From positions 1 through 7,816 of the forward strand of contig CAJKFZ010000124.1 in the NCBI GenBank assembly GCA_905199285.1: a stretch of DNA of 7,816 bases. The letters run 5' to 3'. This DNA comes from an uncultured Ruminococcus sp. Its GTDB lineage: Bacteria; Bacillota; Clostridia; Oscillospirales; Ruminococcaceae. The notes beneath the pieces are model-generated. The model was given only the letters and a program-made list of their open reading frames with translations, ran no database searches and was not told the origin of the DNA. Made by a program: the position numbers and the translations under genes. Positions 1 through 6,236 of this stretch are shown here, one piece after another; position 1 is the stretch's first letter, and every line of letters starts with the position of its first letter.

Positions 1-136
1 CCATAAAGGGGTATTTAAAATAATTAAAGTGATATCCGAAGAATGATGAACTTTTGGCATGGGGATAGAGGAAAAAACGCAGACATTATATAAACAAAGT
101 AAGATAGAAGCTTTATAATGAAAGGAGAAAATTGTT
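1..136 (+). other. Left-edge stretch without an identifiable gene
   Basis: No gene can be supported here. One frame stays open from base 2 and stops with TGA at 44-46, encoding HKGVFKIIKVISEE; this could be the end of a gene lying mostly outside the window, but it is too short to recognise. An ATG at 43 overlaps that stop and opens a 16-codon frame ending at 93 that has no convincing ribosome site. The last 16 bases carry the ribosome-binding site (AAAGGAG, 121-127) of the first clear gene. No hairpin terminator is visible, so transcription from further left could continue into the phage-like genes. Confidence 0.4.
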
Positions 137-970
137 ATGAATCCGGATATTCTTGAAAAGATAAATAAATTTACACGCCGTCCGTTAACCGAAGATGAAG
201 TTTATGTATTTTCGGTCATTCTCTGCGATAACGAGATAGATCGTGACGGCGAGCGTTTTTCAGATACGGCTCTTGAGGAGATTTGTGAAAAATTTATAGG
301 TAAAACAGGTATTTCAGATCACAATGCAAGCGCTTCTAATCAGACTGCAAGAATTTTCGATACAGAGCTGATTACCGATGAAAGCCGTGTGACAAAGTAT
401 AATGCGGCTTATAAATATGTTAAGGCGAGCGCATATATGGTTAAAACTGACGAAAACCGCAATCTTATTGCTGAGATCGACGGCGGTATCAAAAAAGAGG
501 TGAGTGTTTCGTGTTCTGCGGCTAAGCGTATTTGTTCTGTATGCGGATGCGATAAGTCGTTAAGCTCATGCAGTCATGTAAAAGGAAAAAATTACGGCGG
601 AAAAATATGTCACACGATTCTTGATGACATAACAGACGCTTATGAATGGAGCTTCGTCGCTGTTCCTGCGCAGGTTAATGCAGGCGTTACTAAGCATTTC
701 TCTTCGGCAGGAGTGGAATCTGCTCCGGTTGAAGCCGTTATATCAGATGCCGACGATGAACTGCGCCGTGATATAAGAAAACTCGCTTATTTTACGGGCG
801 GAAAGACTGCGGCAGATACTGTTGCATTAACTTCATGCGGAATGAGTACAAATCAGCTTATCGCTTTAAAAAAGTCGCTGGAAAAACAGCGCAGCAGGGG
901 AGGTATTGAATTACAGCTTTCGCCGGAAACAAAAACAGGCGATTCAAACGCTGAATATTCGCTTAGATAA
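137..970 (+). CDS. Prohead protease-like phage protein with Cys/His cluster
   Basis: Probable 277-residue relative of the XkdF/HK97-type prohead proteases, serine proteases that mature capsids by trimming scaffold segments during head assembly. Seen: an N-terminal beta-rich part (about 20-125); His62 in 'SDHNAS' and Ser123 or Ser125 in 'KKEVSVS', plausible catalytic residues; a cluster C133, C136, C138, C145, H147, C158, H159 resembling a metal-binding knuckle; then the 'DAYEWSFVAVPAQ' block (168-179), which I associate with phage proteases of Clostridia. Residues 200-277 are charged and probably helical, perhaps a scaffold-like tail. The ATG is preceded by AAAGGAG at 121-127. The next gene begins 13 bases after the stop, and no capsid gene follows, although a capsid gene is the usual neighbour. 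The reading frame is intact. The assignment is from remembered family motifs, not a search; activity is uncertain. Confidence 0.7.
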   Translation: MNPDILEKINKFTRRPLTEDEVYVFSVILCDNEIDRDGERFSDTALEEICEKFIGKTGISDHNASASNQTARIFDTELITDESRVTKYNAAYKYVKASAYMVKTDENRNLIAEIDGGIKKEVSVSCSAAKRICSVCGCDKSLSSCSHVKGKNYGGKICHTILDDITDAYEWSFVAVPAQVNAGVTKHFSSAGVESAPVEAVISDADDELRRDIRKLAYFTGGKTAADTVALTSCGMSTNQLIALKKSLEKQRSRGGIELQLSPETKTGDSNAEYSLR

Positions 971-983
971 GGAGGAGAAAATT

Positions 984-1349
984 TTGAATATTGAATCTGT
1001 AAAATCGCTTTTCACTCTTTTTTCAGGTGAGGACGACTGTGACAAATATGCTCCGTTTATTAATCTTGCAGTCTCGGAAACTGAAAGAATGCTGCTGCCG
1101 GATGTAGATACAAGCGATATACGTCTTGATTTTCTGAGTGCGGCTATTGCTAATCATCGCTTACAGCAGATAAATTCCGCCCGTGACCGAACTCGTGTGA
1201 CGTATTCCGGAAAAATGCTTAAAGAGAGCGATAATTCGTTTCTTGCCTGTTCAGAAAGGCTTCTGCATGATTACATCGGGCTTTGCAGCGATCTTATTCG
1301 TCCGCAGAGCTTTACATTTATTGGTTTTTCCGCAAAAGGGGAGGTTTGA
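984..1349 (+). CDS. Small head-tail connector-like phage protein
   Basis: Encodes 121 residues from a TTG start at 984. I chose it because AAGGAGG (969-975) sits 8 bases upstream; an ATG at 906 in the same frame lies deep inside the previous gene with no ribosome site. The protein is mostly helical: an N-terminal helical part (about 1-40), a central segment 'DFLSAAIANHRLQQINSA' (residues 49-66), and a C-terminal part (about 75-110). Size, helical make-up and position after a prohead protease fit the small gp6/YqbG-type connector proteins that bridge portal and tail completion proteins. No diagnostic motif is visible, so the function is inferred mainly from position. It ends 2 bases before the next start, which implies translational coupling. 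Confidence 0.5.
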   Translation: MNIESVKSLFTLFSGEDDCDKYAPFINLAVSETERMLLPDVDTSDIRLDFLSAAIANHRLQQINSARDRTRVTYSGKMLKESDNSFLACSERLLHDYIGLCSDLIRPQSFTFIGFSAKGEV

Positions 1350-1351
1350 AT

Positions 1352-1762
1352 ATGATAAAGGATATAATTGAAAATATCACTGAAAAGCTTATAAACGGAG
1401 GAATTGCTCCGGTTTATAACGCTTTTGACGCTGTTCCGGTTTCAAATAAGGATAAGGGGATCTTTACTGTTATCGAGGTTGAATCCTTTGAAAGCACAGC
1501 TCCGATATATTCGCTTTTTACGGTTTTTACACCGTTTAAGGCGGAAATATCAATAAAAATTACTGCTCCCGAAAATTATTCAATAGCTCAGCTTTATGAA
1601 TATTACGATAAGAAAGCTGTTCCGGCAATAAATGAATTTTCGTCCATGAACTGCTATTTAAGCGGAATATCGATCAAGTTTGATTCAAATATAAACAGAC
1701 TTGTTCTCACGGCTAAAATTCCGGCGGCTGGAATGCTTAAAACTGAAAGGAGTCCGGAATGA
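1352..1762 (+). CDS. Phage neck or tail-terminator-like protein, uncertain
   Basis: Encodes 136 residues. ATG 1352 is chosen over an in-frame TTG at 1346 and an ATG at 1283 because the purine-rich AAAAGGGGAGG (1334-1344) is 7 bases from it. The N-terminus is a short amphipathic helix ('MIKDIIENITEKLINGG'), followed by alternating beta strands ('FTVIEVESFES', 'FKAEISIKITAPE', 'LVLTAKIPAAGML') and a central helix ('SIAQLYEYYDKKAVPAI'). A helix plus a beta sheet of this length is reminiscent of tail-terminator or minor neck proteins, but I do not recognise a specific family. The stop overlaps the next start by four bases (ATGA at 1759-1762). Its place between a connector-like gene and tail genes supports a structural role by association only. 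Confidence 0.45.
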   Translation: MIKDIIENITEKLINGGIAPVYNAFDAVPVSNKDKGIFTVIEVESFESTAPIYSLFTVFTPFKAEISIKITAPENYSIAQLYEYYDKKAVPAINEFSSMNCYLSGISIKFDSNINRLVLTAKIPAAGMLKTERSPE

Positions 1763-2151
1763 GCTGTATTACAAAGCTTTCTTCTCGTGAAGCTATTCCT
1801 GTAAATATAGGAGTTTTAACCGTATGGTGCGAGGAATTTAAAGCGTCTGCCGTTAAGAGTTTTTTAGAAGAAGCAACGGTAACGGGAAATCCTGCAATAA
1901 CAAACAGCTGTCCTCATTCGCTGAAGATCACGTTCAGTGGACGGATATGCAATGAAGAATCTCCGATTTTGTTTGTTCAGACGGCAAATAATATGCTCAG
2001 AACTCAGGCGACTTTTAATATTGATTATCGTGGACTTGTTTTTAAAAAATGCCGTATACAGTCCTTTAACGCAGAGGATAAGGGCGAGGATTTTATAAAT
2101 GCATCTATAACGCTCGTTAGTGCGGAAGCTGTTTCCATAAAAGGAGATTAA
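1759..2151 (+). CDS. Beta-rich phage tail-like protein, uncertain
   Basis: Encodes 130 residues. The start ATG overlaps the previous stop and is preceded by AAAGGAG (1746-1752). The chain is predicted almost entirely beta, with blocks 'PVNIGVLTVWCEEF' (14-27), 'GNPAITNSCPHSLKITFSGRI' spread over 43-63, and 'FNIDYRGLVFKKCRIQSF' (86-103), ending in 'INASITLVS'. A single beta-barrel-like domain directly before a hub gene suggests a tail tube, tube-completion or baseplate adaptor subunit, the beta fold shared by such proteins. There is no characteristic motif that separates these options, and it could also be a novel element-specific protein. The ribosome site of the next gene lies inside its last codons. 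Confidence 0.45.
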   Translation: MSCITKLSSREAIPVNIGVLTVWCEEFKASAVKSFLEEATVTGNPAITNSCPHSLKITFSGRICNEESPILFVQTANNMLRTQATFNIDYRGLVFKKCRIQSFNAEDKGEDFINASITLVSAEAVSIKGD

Positions 2152-2154
2152 AAA

Positions 2155-3078
2155 ATGAATGCATATATTCTTATGAAAAATGCCGACGGAACGGAGAACA
2201 GAGAAAACGATATTTTGTATTTCAGTTTCCGGAAAGAGGCTTATCTTCCGTATACACTGCTCAGTATAAGGTTTATAAGTTCTTCGGCTTCATTTTTAAA
2301 TGTAACGGAAATCAAGCTTTATGTTGACAATAAGCTTATTCATCATGGGCTTATTGACACGATCGAAACAATTAATTCAGGCGGCAGCAAAATTTCTTCT
2401 GTCGTTTCAAGAGGCTTCACATCGCTGCTTTGTCAGAATCAGATCGAACCCGGATTGAAAATCGGAATTTCTATAAATAAGCTCATGAACAGTTTTTATA
2501 CCCTGCCCAATATCACTCATGAGGATAATTCTGATGAAAGCAATTATATTTATGTCGGGAAAAATTCTACAATGTGGGACGGTATTGTCAATCTTTCTTA
2601 CAGATTCAGCGGACGGTATCCATTTATAAGAGGTACGAACTGCGTGAGAATAACTCCTGTAAGCGAACCGGCAAGCTTTGATTATCATGGCTCAGAGCTG
2701 ATCTCAACCGGTTCTGCATTAACTCAGAAGCGTCTTCTTAGTCATCTTCATATGTCGAATATTGATGGAGATTACGGTCAGTATGAATATACCGACGCAG
2801 AAGCTGTATCGTCAAATATTATCCGTCATAAATATTTTGAAATGGATAAGGATTTTCTTAACGATCCCGAAAATGCTCTTTTTTATCATAATAAATTTGA
2901 TTCAAGAGAAAAGCGCAGGCTTTTTTGCTGCTACAGCGGATATAACGGCGAAGATCTTTCCGATCTGATAACTTTCAGCGGAGTTGATTCAGAACGCATT
3001 TCTGCCGTTAGCATAAAGGGAAGCAAAAGAGGTATTTTTACTGAAATAAGCGTTTATCACGATAAATTTCCGCATTAG
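2155..3078 (+). CDS. Tail hub protein, gpD/XkdQ-like
   Basis: Probable 307-residue tail hub of the late-control gpD / gp27 / XkdQ (YqbQ) type, which in contractile tails forms the ring joining tube and spike. Seen: an N-terminal beta barrel region (about 18-85) with 'EIKLYVDNKLIHHGLID'; the block 'SRGFTSLLCQNQIEPG' (85-100), which matches the hub pattern in which a G-x-x-S/A-L-L segment precedes a Pro-Gly turn; 'NYIYVGKNSTMWDGIVNL' (130-147) and 'YPFIRGTN' (155-162), typical of the alpha/beta insert where the assembly helix docks; and a beta-rich C-terminal half. AAAGGAG (2140-2146) precedes the ATG by 8 bases. It is somewhat short compared with phage hubs. No tape-measure or LysM adaptor gene precedes it and no baseplate gene follows, which is unusual. 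The hub call is from motif memory. Confidence 0.6.
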   Translation: MNAYILMKNADGTENRENDILYFSFRKEAYLPYTLLSIRFISSSASFLNVTEIKLYVDNKLIHHGLIDTIETINSGGSKISSVVSRGFTSLLCQNQIEPGLKIGISINKLMNSFYTLPNITHEDNSDESNYIYVGKNSTMWDGIVNLSYRFSGRYPFIRGTNCVRITPVSEPASFDYHGSELISTGSALTQKRLLSHLHMSNIDGDYGQYEYTDAEAVSSNIIRHKYFEMDKDFLNDPENALFYHNKFDSREKRRLFCCYSGYNGEDLSDLITFSGVDSERISAVSIKGSKRGIFTEISVYHDKFPH

Positions 3079-3133
3079 AGCAATTCACATTATTTTCGGA
3101 GCAGGCATATTATTATAAAGGAGGGCTTTTATC

Positions 3134-3367
3134 ATGAACATAAAAAAACTCAGCTCTCTTAAAGAAGGAGAGAGCTGCCGCATCAAGGAACTGAATATAG
3201 ACGGAAAAATGCGAAGCCGCCTTATGGACCTTGGTATGACATATGGCTCAGAAGTTGAATGTCTTCATATAAGTTCCGGAGGTGATCCTGCGGCATATCT
3301 TATATGCGGAGCCGTTATTGCAATACGAAAAAAGGATGCTTCGGAAATAGTTGTTACTGCCTTTTAA
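3134..3367 (+). CDS. feoA: FeoA family protein
   Basis: Encodes a 77-residue cytoplasmic SH3-like protein of the FeoA family, a partner or modulator of the ferrous iron transporter FeoB. The hallmark segments are present: 'RSRLMDLGMTYGSEVECLH' (27-45), where 'R-L-x-D-L-G-(M/L)-x-x-G' is the family signature, then 'GGDPAAYLICGAVIAIR' (49-65) and the closing strand 'ASEIVV'. Length is normal for a stand-alone FeoA. AAAGGAGGG (3117-3125) precedes the ATG. No feoB or second feoA follows: the terminator is 6 bases after the stop and the next gene is convergent. The 55-base gap to the hub gene holds no hairpin and only a poor promoter candidate, so feoA may be transcribed with the phage-like genes. 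Iron regulation cannot be read from the sequence; I see no clear Fur or DtxR box. Confidence 0.88.
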   Translation: MNIKKLSSLKEGESCRIKELNIDGKMRSRLMDLGMTYGSEVECLHISSGGDPAAYLICGAVIAIRKKDASEIVVTAF

Positions 3368-3373
3368 TTAATT

Positions 3374-3403
3374 AAGGGAGCTGTATTATACAGCTCCCTT
3401 TTT
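3374..3403 (+). terminator. Strong intrinsic terminator after feoA
   Basis: A perfect 12-base stem, AAGGGAGCTGTA paired with TACAGCTCCCTT, with a three-base loop and a run of five T (3399-3403) closing and following the right arm. It lies between the ends of feoA and the convergent xyloglucanase gene. Read on the - strand the stem is followed by the weaker TTAATTAATTAAAA tract, so it may also stop transcription of the enzyme gene, with lower efficiency. No other terminator for that gene is visible. Confidence 0.93.
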
Positions 3404-3414
3404 GTTATTGTGAT

Positions 3415-6093
3415 TTACTTAGCGCTTTTTGGATCAAGTGAATCGATAAGTTCCAGCTTAAATTTCTGAATCTGAAGTGCGTCTTCATTGGTGATGCCGC
3501 TTGTGCCGTTTTCATAAACGTCAGCGTTGAGCTGTCCCTTCTCTGTAATGTGAGTAGGATCAGAACCCTTAAGACCATACTTATCAGGATTGGAAAGCGA
3601 CTGCATAACAAGAACAGCGTCTGACATATCTACCTTTCCATCGCAGTTTGCGTCTCCCCAGACGGTTTTATCGTCAGGATTATCCGGCTGACCTGTAGAG
3701 AGTCTGCCGACAACGATACCGCATCCGACAGTAGACATATAAACTTTACCGAACTCGTTCATATCGCCGACGAGGAAGTTTCCGTTGCCTGTTCCGCCAT
3801 AAAGGTGGTCTGTATTGATGCAAGCCCATGTTTTGCCGCCGTCTGTTGAACGGTAAATACCTTCGGTATCGGTTTCAGCCGGTTTACCGTAAATGAACAG
3901 TGTATTTACGCCGCCGTCTTTTTCAGGTTTGCCGTATCCGACAGTCTTGGCATAGAATACGTCTGATTTTTCAATTTTGCTTCCGCCGTCTGTAATTATA
4001 TACATACCGTGCCAGCCGACTGCCATAGCGAGCGTATCATCGGTAATATAAGCAAGATCGCCCGTATGGTCGCACTGGTCGTATTTGCTTACAACAGTTT
4101 CCTTGAAGGTTGCGCCGTAGTCTGTACTGATGTAGAATGAATAGTGTGATTCGTCAAGGGTAGGTTCTTTTTTATTGGGATCAGATGCCCAGTAATCGTT
4201 GTGCTTGATGCCTGAGCCGTAAACGATAGCCGGATTATTCGGGTCAACAAGCGGATACGTTGTTCTTGAACCGTTAAGACCTGATGAGTTTTTCCATGTT
4301 GCGCCGAAATCATCTGTATAGCTTATAGCGGAGTTATCGCCGCTTGCTTTTATAACTCTGTAGGTATCGTCGTCAAGCTGAGTAATAGCAACTTTACCGC
4401 CTGAGGAGATCTCCATTTTCGTCCATGTTTTACCGGCATCGGTAGAATAATAACCGTTTCCGTTGTCGCTGCCGTGTTCGGAAACTCTGACCATAACATC
4501 GGGATTCTGAGGGCAATATGCAATTGCGCTTGTTGAGCCAATATTCGGCTTATACTGCTGAGGTACGTCGGTATCGTTTTCGTGAATAAAGCCGTCGTAG
4601 TCGCCGATTGCCGAGTAAGCAGCTCCACCGGGAACGCTTACCATATCAAGAGCAACAACTTCCTCTACGCCGTCCGGCTGGAAATAGAACTGAATCCCCT
4701 CTTTTTCCCAGACGTTATCGCAGGCGAAAACACCGTTACCGGAAGTCATAAGGATTCTGTCCGGATCTCTTGGATCTATGAGAATACCGCTTCCCCAGTG
4801 ACAAGCCTTGCAGTAAACCCAGTCGTAGCCGTTTGTGTCCATAGGAAGTGAAACAAATTCCTTATGTGAACCGTTTGCGTCGTAAATAGTTTCGCCCTGA
4901 CCGGGAGTAATATCCTGCCATGTTTCGCCTCCGTCAGTTGAACGGAAGAAATGATCGCCCCATGCAATACTTCCTGTTGAATTCGGATCGTTAGGGTCTT
5001 TTTCGATCCATTCTTTTTCATACCACTGATCAGACCACAGACCACAGGTTCTTGCTACCATTTTATTAGGGTCATTTTTATCAACAGTTATCATGCCAAC
5101 GGCATTATCTGTAACGGAAAGCTTTGAAACCTTGCTGCTTTCAACGTTATATTTGTAAGCTCCGCCTGCCGCACCGGAAAATGCAAGACCGGCAATATAT
5201 GTGAAGAAAAGATTTCCGTTTTTGTCGCTTGTTATTGAAACCGGATAGTTAGCGTTTGGAAGATCTGCTGAAAGCTCGGTAAATTTATCGTCCTTAACAT
5301 CAGCAACATGGATATTTGCCTGACCTGTTACAGATGTTCCTACATAGACTTTACCGCCCTCAACCAGGATAGTAGCGATACCGTTCTGCTGATTGTATTC
5401 TTTGGATTCAGTACCTCTTACCATATGCTCGGTCCACATAGGATATTTAAGAGATACGTTAAAAAGTCCGAGATCGTCATAGCCCTTTACGGGATTCCAT
5501 GTTTTACCGCCGTCTGTAGACTTGATAAGCGCAGATGAACCGGCAGTAACGTCGCCGCCTGCATAGATGGTATCCGGGTCATCAGGATCTATAGCGATAG
5601 GTTCACAGCATTCACGTCCGTCACCGTTGCCGTGTACCTGAATAAGGTCTGTAACATCGGACTTAGTGAAAGTTTTGCCGCCGTCCGTGGTTTTATAAAT
5701 GACTGTTCCTGCACCTGAGAAGTAAGCGCATCCGCAGAGAAAGTAAACGATATTGTCGTCGTTCGGATCAATTGCCATACCCTTTACGCTCAGGTAACCT
5801 CTTTCTTCTTCATTCAGAGAAGCAAAAAGCTGAACCCATTTTTTCTTTGTATAATCATATTTGTACGCACCGCCAACATCTGTACGGAGATACATTTCTT
5901 TCTGACCGGTAACGATACCTGAAACGAAACCTCCTCCGCCGATTTTCATAGTATCCCATTCCATTTTTGACGAGATATCTTCAGCGGCTGATACGGCGAT
6001 CTTAGAGTTTGTAAAGGAATCTGAAACAGGGATGCTTACAGTTCCGATGCAAAGAGCAAAAAGACCTGCCAATGTCTTTTTGAATAAAGTCAT
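3415..6093 (-). CDS. Secreted GH74 xyloglucanase with C-terminal dockerin
   Basis: An 892-residue secreted glycoside hydrolase family 74 enzyme, which cuts the beta-1,4-glucan backbone of xyloglucan. Residues 1 to about 37 are a signal peptide (KK, hydrophobic 8-22, cleavage near 'VSAA'). The catalytic part (about 45-800) should form two seven-bladed propellers: 'IGGGGFVSGI' (51-60), 'RTDVGGAY' (70-77) with Asp72 as one catalytic acid, and 'GDYDGF' (497-502) with Asp498 probably the other. Asp-box turns recur at about 134, 191, 384, 549, 591, 656 and 748 (S/T-x-D-x-G-x-T-F/W). After a short Pro/Asp linker, residues 811-884 are a type I dockerin: loop one is canonical (D814, N816, D818, D825), loop two is looser (D858 to D871, two residues longer). 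It should therefore attach to a cohesin on a cellulosome scaffold. The start has TAAGGAGT (6109-6102) 8 bases upstream. Endo- versus exo-action cannot be told here. Confidence 0.95.
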   Translation of the reverse strand: MTLFKKTLAGLFALCIGTVSIPVSDSFTNSKIAVSAAEDISSKMEWDTMKIGGGGFVSGIVTGQKEMYLRTDVGGAYKYDYTKKKWVQLFASLNEEERGYLSVKGMAIDPNDDNIVYFLCGCAYFSGAGTVIYKTTDGGKTFTKSDVTDLIQVHGNGDGRECCEPIAIDPDDPDTIYAGGDVTAGSSALIKSTDGGKTWNPVKGYDDLGLFNVSLKYPMWTEHMVRGTESKEYNQQNGIATILVEGGKVYVGTSVTGQANIHVADVKDDKFTELSADLPNANYPVSITSDKNGNLFFTYIAGLAFSGAAGGAYKYNVESSKVSKLSVTDNAVGMITVDKNDPNKMVARTCGLWSDQWYEKEWIEKDPNDPNSTGSIAWGDHFFRSTDGGETWQDITPGQGETIYDANGSHKEFVSLPMDTNGYDWVYCKACHWGSGILIDPRDPDRILMTSGNGVFACDNVWEKEGIQFYFQPDGVEEVVALDMVSVPGGAAYSAIGDYDGFIHENDTDVPQQYKPNIGSTSAIAYCPQNPDVMVRVSEHGSDNGNGYYSTDAGKTWTKMEISSGGKVAITQLDDDTYRVIKASGDNSAISYTDDFGATWKNSSGLNGSRTTYPLVDPNNPAIVYGSGIKHNDYWASDPNKKEPTLDESHYSFYISTDYGATFKETVVSKYDQCDHTGDLAYITDDTLAMAVGWHGMYIITDGGSKIEKSDVFYAKTVGYGKPEKDGGVNTLFIYGKPAETDTEGIYRSTDGGKTWACINTDHLYGGTGNGNFLVGDMNEFGKVYMSTVGCGIVVGRLSTGQPDNPDDKTVWGDANCDGKVDMSDAVLVMQSLSNPDKYGLKGSDPTHITEKGQLNADVYENGTSGITNEDALQIQKFKLELIDSLDPKSAK

Positions 6094-6117
6094 ATAATTT
6101 CACTCCTTAATAAAATA

Positions 6118-6138
6118 CGTTCTTATCCCATAAGAACG
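6118..6138 (-). promoter_or_regulatory. Perfect inverted repeat in xyloglucanase leader
   Basis: Arms CGTTCTTAT (6118-6126) and ATAAGAACG (6130-6138) are perfect 9-base complements around a 3-base centre. The repeat begins about 8 bases after the predicted transcription start of the xyloglucanase gene and ends 8 bases before its ribosome site. It is either an operator for a dimeric sugar-responsive regulator or a 5' hairpin in the mRNA affecting stability. There is no T-run after it, so it is not a terminator. No regulator for it is identifiable in the window. Confidence 0.7.
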
Positions 6139-6152
6139 GTAATTATAAGTCT

Positions 6153-6181
6153 ATTGTAGCACAATTATATCCGGATGTCAA
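6153..6181 (-). promoter_or_regulatory. Sigma-A promoter of the xyloglucanase gene
   Basis: On the - strand, TTGACA (6181-6176) is separated by 17 bases from TACAAT (6158-6153), which is preceded by TGC, an extended -10. This is a near-perfect vegetative promoter and predicts a start of transcription near 6146, giving a leader of about 50 bases. It lies downstream of the terminator of the lipoprotein gene, so the enzyme gene is an independent unit. Such a strong core suggests control by repression, for example through the neighbouring inverted repeat. Confidence 0.87.
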
Positions 6182-6201
6182 TAAATTTTTGTTAAAACAG
6201 C

Positions 6202-6228
6202 AAAAAAGCGGCAGTCAAAAGACTGCCG
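6202..6228 (-). terminator. Intrinsic terminator of the lipoprotein gene
   Basis: An 8-base perfect stem (CGGCAGTC at 6209-6216 and GACTGCCG at 6221-6228) with a four-base loop, 8 bases past the lipoprotein stop codon. On the - strand it is followed by C and then six T (6207-6202), the usual form of an intrinsic terminator. It separates the lipoprotein transcript from the xyloglucanase promoter that follows. Confidence 0.92.
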
Positions 6229-6236
6229 TTAATTTT

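Noticed and set aside
91..119. TATAAT (114-119) with TAAACA 17 bases upstream, as a promoter of the phage-like genes
   Set aside because: The -35 match is poor and transcription would start inside the ribosome-binding site, leaving almost no leader.
906..983. Upstream ATG extension of the connector-like gene
   Set aside because: It overlaps the protease gene by 65 bases and lacks a ribosome site; TTG 984 has an ideal AAGGAGG.
1283..1351. Upstream start for the 1352 gene
   Set aside because: Lies within the previous gene without a ribosome site, while ATG 1352 is well placed after AAAAGGGGAGG.
2407..2688. 93-residue open frame on the - strand inside the hub gene
   Set aside because: Shadow of a well-supported + strand gene, with no ribosome site or promoter.
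3084..3113. TTCACA-N18-TATTAT as a separate feoA promoter
   Set aside because: Each hexamer is one base off consensus, but the predicted start (near 3120) falls in the ribosome site; weak support, though it is the main alternative to co-transcription.
1..3403. Integrase, attachment sites, CRISPR array or tRNA near the phage-like genes
   Set aside because: I looked for long direct repeats, regularly spaced repeats, cloverleaf patterns and recombinase motifs and saw none in the window.
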